This document shows, piece after piece, positions 60,568 through 64,000 of a stretch of DNA of 64,000 nt. The position numbers and the translations under genes are program-made. This DNA comes from RGIG3178 sp963674495. Lineage in GTDB: Bacteria > Bacillota > Clostridia > Christensenellales > QAND01. The notes beneath the pieces are model-generated. The model was given only the letters and a program-made list of their open reading frames with translations. It did no database searches and had not been told where the DNA came from. Each line of letters starts with the position of its first letter. The first letter of the stretch is position 1. The stretch lies in NCBI GenBank assembly GCA_963674495.2, contig CAXXLG010000002.1, forward strand, positions 248,001-312,000. The letters run 5' to 3'.

Positions 60568-60972
60568 CTATTGCCGTTTAAAGACCGTTCCTTCGATTTC
60601 GAGTGTGTCGCCGTTGAGGGTATAATGCACCGTTTCGGTATCGCTTTCACCCATCATGTCCACGCTCAGTTCCATTTCGGTATCGCTGATGATTTTATAT
60701 GTCATGGTATACATATTCATCATCCCCAGCATCGCCTGTGCCATTTCCAAATCTTCATCGGACAGCCCGGCATTATCCAAGTTGAAATCAAAGGACATCG
60801 TGCCCTTGTCAAACACCAAATAGAATTCGTAACCCATGCCAGTGAAATCGCTGAATTCACCGCTTTCGTCCGATACGATTCCCCATTTGCCCTCGATGCC
60901 TTTTTTGCCGCAGGCCGCCATTGTCAGCAACATCAGCGCCGCCAGAATAAAAAGTAAAATCCTCTTTTTCAT
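60568..60972 (-). CDS. Small predicted lipoprotein, possible lipocalin-like fold
   Basis: This is a 134-residue exported protein. The signal peptide MKKRILLFILAALMLLTMAA ends at a lipobox with Cys21. The mature part starts GKKGIEGKWGIVSDESGEFS and ends YTLNGDTLEIEGTVFKRQ, the alternating-strand pattern of small lipocalin-like (DUF4923/DUF5640-type) domains; that assignment is tentative. It has its own promoter (61048-61076) and terminator. The rest of the gap to fabZ holds that promoter and the fab terminator but no supportable gene. Confidence 0.85.
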   Translation of the reverse strand: MKKRILLFILAALMLLTMAACGKKGIEGKWGIVSDESGEFSDFTGMGYEFYLVFDKGTMSFDFNLDNAGLSDEDLEMAQAMLGMMNMYTMTYKIISDTEMELSVDMMGESDTETVHYTLNGDTLEIEGTVFKRQ

Positions 60973-61047
60973 AACAGAACCCCCTTATCAATTTAGCAAA
61001 TACGGCGCCGCCCTCACGCGTCGACATTTTGCCACCCTTTGTTCAAC

Positions 61048-61076
61048 ATTATGTCATTATTTTATATGCTTGGCAA
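61048..61076 (-). promoter_or_regulatory. Sigma-A type promoter of the small lipoprotein gene
   Basis: On the minus strand TTGCCA (61071-61076), a 17-base spacer ending in TGA, and CATAAT (61048-61053). Each hexamer matches five of six consensus bases. Confidence 0.8.
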
Positions 61077-61295
61077 GCGTTTTATTCCAAGACGCAAGCT
61101 CCAGGAATGTTTGAATCGGATGCTGTTGGGCGTTTTTCGAACCTGTCCCCACGCAGGGTCGGCATGTCTGCCATGATGCCGTTGCTGCGTCTTCCGTCGA
61201 CGGTTTTGTGCAACTGCGCAAAGTTTCCCGGTATAGTGCCATTTTCCGCGTGTGCCGCCGTCATCTGCATATGGTCTGCTCATGCATGCGGACAG

Positions 61296-61333
61296 TAAAA
61301 TCGGATCCGGCACATGTGCTGACCGAATCCGAT
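61296..61333 (-). terminator. Terminator of the fab operon
   Basis: An eleven-pair stem with one G-U pair, 61300-61310 with 61323-61333, with a 12-base loop and a TTTT tail on the minus-strand transcript, 31 bases past the fabZ stop. Confidence 0.85.
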
Positions 61334-61363
61334 GTCCTATGTTCTTAATATCTTGTCAAACCC

Positions 61364-61795
61364 CTATTCATTCTCGCCTATGGCAAAGACAAACTCGCAA
61401 CGGGCCACCACCTTGCCGTCTACAGAGGCTGTGCCCTTGCCGATGCCGATGGTATCCTTAATCGTCTCGATGTCCGCGACCAGCTTGAGCGTATCGCCGG
61501 GGACGACTTTGTTGTAAAAGCGAGCATTTTTAATCCTGCCCAAAAACGCAAGCTTTCCTTTCATCCGTTCGAGCGACAGCACCGTAATGCCGCCCATCTG
61601 CGCCATGGCTTCCAAAATAAGCACGCCCGGCATAACCTTATGCTGTGCAAAATGACCCATGAAATACCATTCGTTTCCACTGACCGCCTTAATCCCTTCG
61701 CCGCGTACGCCTGATTCCAGTACATCCACCCGGTCCACCATCAAAAACGGTTCCCGGTGCGGCAGAATTCTTTTAATCTCCTCAATTCCCAACAT
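61364..61795 (-). CDS. fabZ: 3-hydroxyacyl-[acyl-carrier-protein] dehydratase FabZ
   Basis: FabZ dehydrates 3-hydroxyacyl-ACP in fatty acid elongation. The ATG at 61795 follows AGGAG and gives 143 residues. The hot-dog fold signatures are EIKRILPHREPFLMVDRV near the N-terminus, then FMGHFAQHKVMPGVLILEAM, which holds the catalytic His and Glu. The residues between the two histidines (AQ) differ slightly from the usual PG. The upstream in-frame extension overlaps fabF and is not used. It is the last gene of the fab operon. Confidence 0.96.
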   Translation of the reverse strand: MLGIEEIKRILPHREPFLMVDRVDVLESGVRGEGIKAVSGNEWYFMGHFAQHKVMPGVLILEAMAQMGGITVLSLERMKGKLAFLGRIKNARFYNKVVPGDTLKLVADIETIKDTIGIGKGTASVDGKVVARCEFVFAIGENE

Positions 61796-61809
61796 GTTTT
61801 CACTTGCTC

Positions 61810-63042
61810 CTATGCTTTTTTGACGACAAGACAGCTGTTGTGCCCGCCAAAACCGAATGCGTTTGACATGGCGTACTGTGCGGTAAACTTTTTCGCCTTC
61901 CCCTTGACGTAATCGAGGTTGCAATTCTCCCCTTCCGTTTCAAGGCCGATGGTGGGCGGCGCAATCCCATCTCTGAGTGCAAGCGCCGATATGACCGTTT
62001 CGAACGCACCCGCAGCGCCTAACATATGCCCGGTCATAGACTTGGTCGAGCTGACCAAAAGATTCTTGGCATGCTCGCCAAAACAGCGTTCGATGGCAAT
62101 GCTCTCACACTTGTCGTTGAGCGGCGTACCCGTGCCATGCGCGTTGATATAGCCGATATCTTCAAGCGCTATGCCCGCATCTTCCACCGCCAAACGCATT
62201 GCCTGCGCCGCATACGTACCGTCCGGCATGGGCGCGGTGATGTGGTGCGCATCGCATGTCTGCGCATAGCCTGCGATTTCGCCTAAGATTTTGGCGCCCC
62301 GCTTTTGCGCGTGCGCTTCGCTTTCCAAAAGCATGAACGCCGCGCCTTCCGCCATGACAAAACCCTGACGGTCCTTATCAAAAGGCAGACAGGCTTTTTT
62401 TGGATCCTCGCTTTCGCTCAGCGCCTGCATCTGGTGGAACCCCTGCACCGCCAGATCTATGATCGCCGCTTCTGCGCCACCGACGAGCACCGCGTCCACC
62501 CGCCCTTCTTTGACAGCATAGTACGCCTGTCCAACGGCGTCGGCACCCGTTGCGCACGCCGTCACCACGCTGTAGCACGGGCCGTGCAATCCCAGCTTTA
62601 TTGCAATGCCGCCTGCCGCTGTATTTATGATGGCCTTAGGGATAAACAGCGGAGATACGGTTCTGGGCCCTTGCTGGATCATCTCGTCGTACTGGTCGCA
62701 AATCACATCGATGCCGCCCATGCCACTGCCTAGAACGACGCCGACGCGCGACGCATCAAAGTCCGCGTTTCCCATGCCGCTTTGATCCCACGCCTGCATA
62801 GCGGCCACTATTGCAAATTGGGTAAATCGCGCCAAGCGCCTGCTCTCGCGCTTTGTGATGTACATAGACGGATCAAAATCCCGCACTTCTCCCGCTACAT
62901 GTATGCCGGTCAACCCGGTGTCAAAAAGCGTTGCGCCAATGATGCCGCATGTGCCCTCCACCGCCGCACGGAACGAATCCTCCACGTTTTTCCCGATGGG
63001 CGAAATCGCACCCATCCCGACAATACACACCTTATTCCGCAT
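61810..63042 (-). CDS. fabF: 3-oxoacyl-[acyl-carrier-protein] synthase II FabF
   Basis: FabF condenses malonyl-ACP with acyl-ACP. The 410-residue thiolase-fold protein begins MRNKVCIVGMGAISPIGKNV. It has the catalytic triad: Cys163 in VTACATGADAVGQ, His302 in INAHGTGTPLNDK and His339 in SMTGHMLGAAG, with Lys334 nearby. It ends SNAFGFGGHNSCLVVKKA. It follows fabG by 23 bases; the acpP gene that often sits between them is not here. No fabH or fabK is visible. Confidence 0.97.
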   Translation of the reverse strand: MRNKVCIVGMGAISPIGKNVEDSFRAAVEGTCGIIGATLFDTGLTGIHVAGEVRDFDPSMYITKRESRRLARFTQFAIVAAMQAWDQSGMGNADFDASRVGVVLGSGMGGIDVICDQYDEMIQQGPRTVSPLFIPKAIINTAAGGIAIKLGLHGPCYSVVTACATGADAVGQAYYAVKEGRVDAVLVGGAEAAIIDLAVQGFHQMQALSESEDPKKACLPFDKDRQGFVMAEGAAFMLLESEAHAQKRGAKILGEIAGYAQTCDAHHITAPMPDGTYAAQAMRLAVEDAGIALEDIGYINAHGTGTPLNDKCESIAIERCFGEHAKNLLVSSTKSMTGHMLGAAGAFETVISALALRDGIAPPTIGLETEGENCNLDYVKGKAKKFTAQYAMSNAFGFGGHNSCLVVKKA

Positions 63043-63065
63043 TCAATTTCCGCCTTTCGATTGTC

Positions 63066-63800
63066 CTATATCGTCATGCCGCCATCCACTACCAGAACCT
63101 GCCCGGTGATATACGTGGCTTTTTCGCTACATAAAAACGCCACCATGTCCGCCACATCCGCCGCTTTGCCAAAGCGTTTCAACGGGATGGCCTCCTTCAT
63201 GCGCTGCTTAACATCGTCGCTAAGCCGGTCGGTCATTGTCGTTTCGATGAATCCCGGGGCCACCGCGTTGACCAGTACGCCGCGCTTGGCGACCTCCCTG
63301 GCGCATGACTTGGTCAAGCCGATCATGCCCGCCTTAGCCGCGGCATAGTTGGCCTGTCCGGCGTTGCCCATGATACCCACCACCGACGTGATGTTCACAA
63401 TGCGCCCCACCCTTTGTTTCAAAAGATACGGCACCGCTGCGCGCGTGCAAAAAAAGCAGCTGTCCAGATTGGTGCGCATCACATTATGATACTGCTCGTC
63501 CGTCATGCGCATCAACAGTCCATCGTCGGTAATGCCCGCATTGTTGACAAGGGCGTACAATCCACCCAGCTTTTCCATGCATTGCTCCACAAGGTTTGCA
63601 CAGTCCGAAGGTAGGCTGAGATCTGCGGCAATGGCCACGGCCTTTTGGCCCAGCGCTTCGACCTGTTTGCACACTTCCTGCGCAGCCGGCTCATTGCTGT
63701 TGTAGTGAACGCATACATCAAAACCGTCCCGTGCCAGCGCCATACAAATCGCCTGGCCGATACCGCCCGAACCGCCCGTCACCAATGCTGCCTTATCCAT
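63066..63800 (-). CDS. fabG: 3-oxoacyl-[acyl-carrier-protein] reductase FabG
   Basis: FabG reduces 3-oxoacyl-ACP with NADPH. From ATG 63800 (AGGAGGG in front) the 244-residue short-chain dehydrogenase has the cofactor loop ALVTGGSGGIGQAICMAL. It also has the NNAG block (ALVNNAGITDDGLLMRMT), the catalytic Ser in IVNITSVVGIMGNAG, and Tyr and Lys in NYAAAKAGMIGLTKSCA. It ends GQVLVVDGGMTI. Its start overlaps the end of fabD by eight bases, so translation is coupled. Confidence 0.97.
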   Translation of the reverse strand: MDKAALVTGGSGGIGQAICMALARDGFDVCVHYNSNEPAAQEVCKQVEALGQKAVAIAADLSLPSDCANLVEQCMEKLGGLYALVNNAGITDDGLLMRMTDEQYHNVMRTNLDSCFFCTRAAVPYLLKQRVGRIVNITSVVGIMGNAGQANYAAAKAGMIGLTKSCAREVAKRGVLVNAVAPGFIETTMTDRLSDDVKQRMKEAIPLKRFGKAADVADMVAFLCSEKATYITGQVLVVDGGMTI

Positions 63801-64000
63801 CGGATCCCTCCTGTGCCTGTAATAACGCTTCCAACGTACGCCGATCACGCACCGATATGATTTCTATATCCTTTCCAACCCTGCGCTTGATCAGCTTGGA
63901 CAACACGTTGGACGGCCCAATCTCAATAAACCGCTTTACGCCGCTTTGGAGCATATGCTCCACGCAATCGTGCCATTTCAGGCGGGATTGCATCTGCTGC
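63793..64000 (-). CDS. fabD: Malonyl CoA-acyl carrier protein transacylase FabD (partial, N-terminus beyond window)
   Basis: Only the C-terminal 68 or so residues are here; the gene runs off the right edge. The end reads QMQSRLKWHDCVEHMLQSG, then VKRFIEIGPSNVLSKLIKRR. These match the conserved C-terminal region of FabD, where a W-x-x-x-V-x-x-M segment precedes E-x-GP-x-x-VLSxLIKR. The position directly before fabG, with an eight-base overlap, fits. The catalytic serine and histidine lie outside the window. Confidence 0.92.
   Translation of the reverse strand, partial: QQMQSRLKWHDCVEHMLQSGVKRFIEIGPSNVLSKLIKRRVGKDIEIISVRDRRTLEALLQAQEGSDG

Noticed and set aside
61082..61270. 62-codon minus-strand frame between the fab terminator and the small lipoprotein promoter
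   Set aside because: The translation looks somewhat protein-like, but there is no ribosome site, no promoter after the fab terminator and no recognisable family.
1..64000. CRISPR arrays, tRNA or rRNA genes, insertion sequences, prophage or defence islands
   Set aside because: No regularly spaced repeats, cloverleaf genes, transposase or integrase motifs were seen while reading the intergenic regions; every long frame fits a housekeeping, sporulation or unknown single gene.

Overview
The window looks like a chromosomal segment from an anaerobic, spore-forming member of the Firmicutes (Clostridia-like). The evidence is the gene order and the sporulation genes spoIIE, spoVT and a SpoVB-type flippase. 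The S10-spc and str operons, rpoBC, and the glmU-pth-mfd-spoVT-spoVB-yabN-yabO and spoIIE-tilS-hpt-ftsH strings are all classic Firmicutes neighbourhoods. Base composition is moderately GC-rich, with GC-ended codons in the genes and AT-rich promoters. I recognise no species. No tRNA, rRNA, CRISPR array, insertion sequence or phage gene is visible.

Layout. (1) 1-9916, minus strand: S10-spc ribosomal protein operon from rpsJ to a cut-off secY, served by a near-consensus promoter at 10101-10129 and a leader with four successive hairpins. (2) 10206-14756: str operon (ybxF-rpsL-rpsG-fusA-tuf) with its own promoter at 14804-14832. (3) 14894-23242: rpoB-rpoC followed by an unrecognised cysteine-rich two-helix membrane protein gene. 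(4) 23629-28688: rqcP-ispF-unknown membrane protein-radA, then carD-yacL from a promoter that overlaps the end of radA. (5) 28827-40321: hup, yabN(mazG), spoVB, spoVT, prsA, mfd, pth, glmU. (6) 40633-42602, plus strand: murC and a flavodoxin. (7) 42914-47262, minus strand: transaldolase, split transketolase and a divergent PRPP synthase, a pentose-phosphate-to-PRPP module that also holds what looks like a gene remnant. (8) 47515-51562, plus strand: argG-argH plus an abutting AbgB-like M20 hydrolase. (9) 51563-52294: gene-poor and AT-rich. (10) 52295-58452, minus strand: spoIIE, tilS, hpt, ftsH. (11) 58620-60972: a small DMT-type membrane protein, two lipoproteins and a GNAT acetyltransferase. 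(12) 61364-64000, minus strand: fabD(partial)-fabG-fabF-fabZ.

Functionally this is a growth and housekeeping region: ribosome and RNA polymerase synthesis, translation factors, fatty acid elongation, peptidoglycan precursor supply (GlmU, MurC, SpoVB-type flippase), transcription-coupled repair (Mfd), recombination (RadA), ribosome rescue (RqcP, Pth), sporulation control, and arginine and PRPP synthesis. Many transcription units have clear sigma-A type promoters with 17-base spacers and hairpin terminators.

I see no complete new defence or mobile system. The items most worth a second look are the cysteine-rich membrane protein in the rpoC-str junction, the acidic repetitive tail on RpoB, the coiled-coil insertion splitting the parvulin domain of the PrsA-like lipoprotein, a plus-strand promoter inside the rpoB leader, the structured S10 leader, the gene remnant upstream of the transketolase, and the M20 hydrolase abutting argH. 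All promoters, hairpins and start choices were read by eye; no alignment, folding or database search was run.
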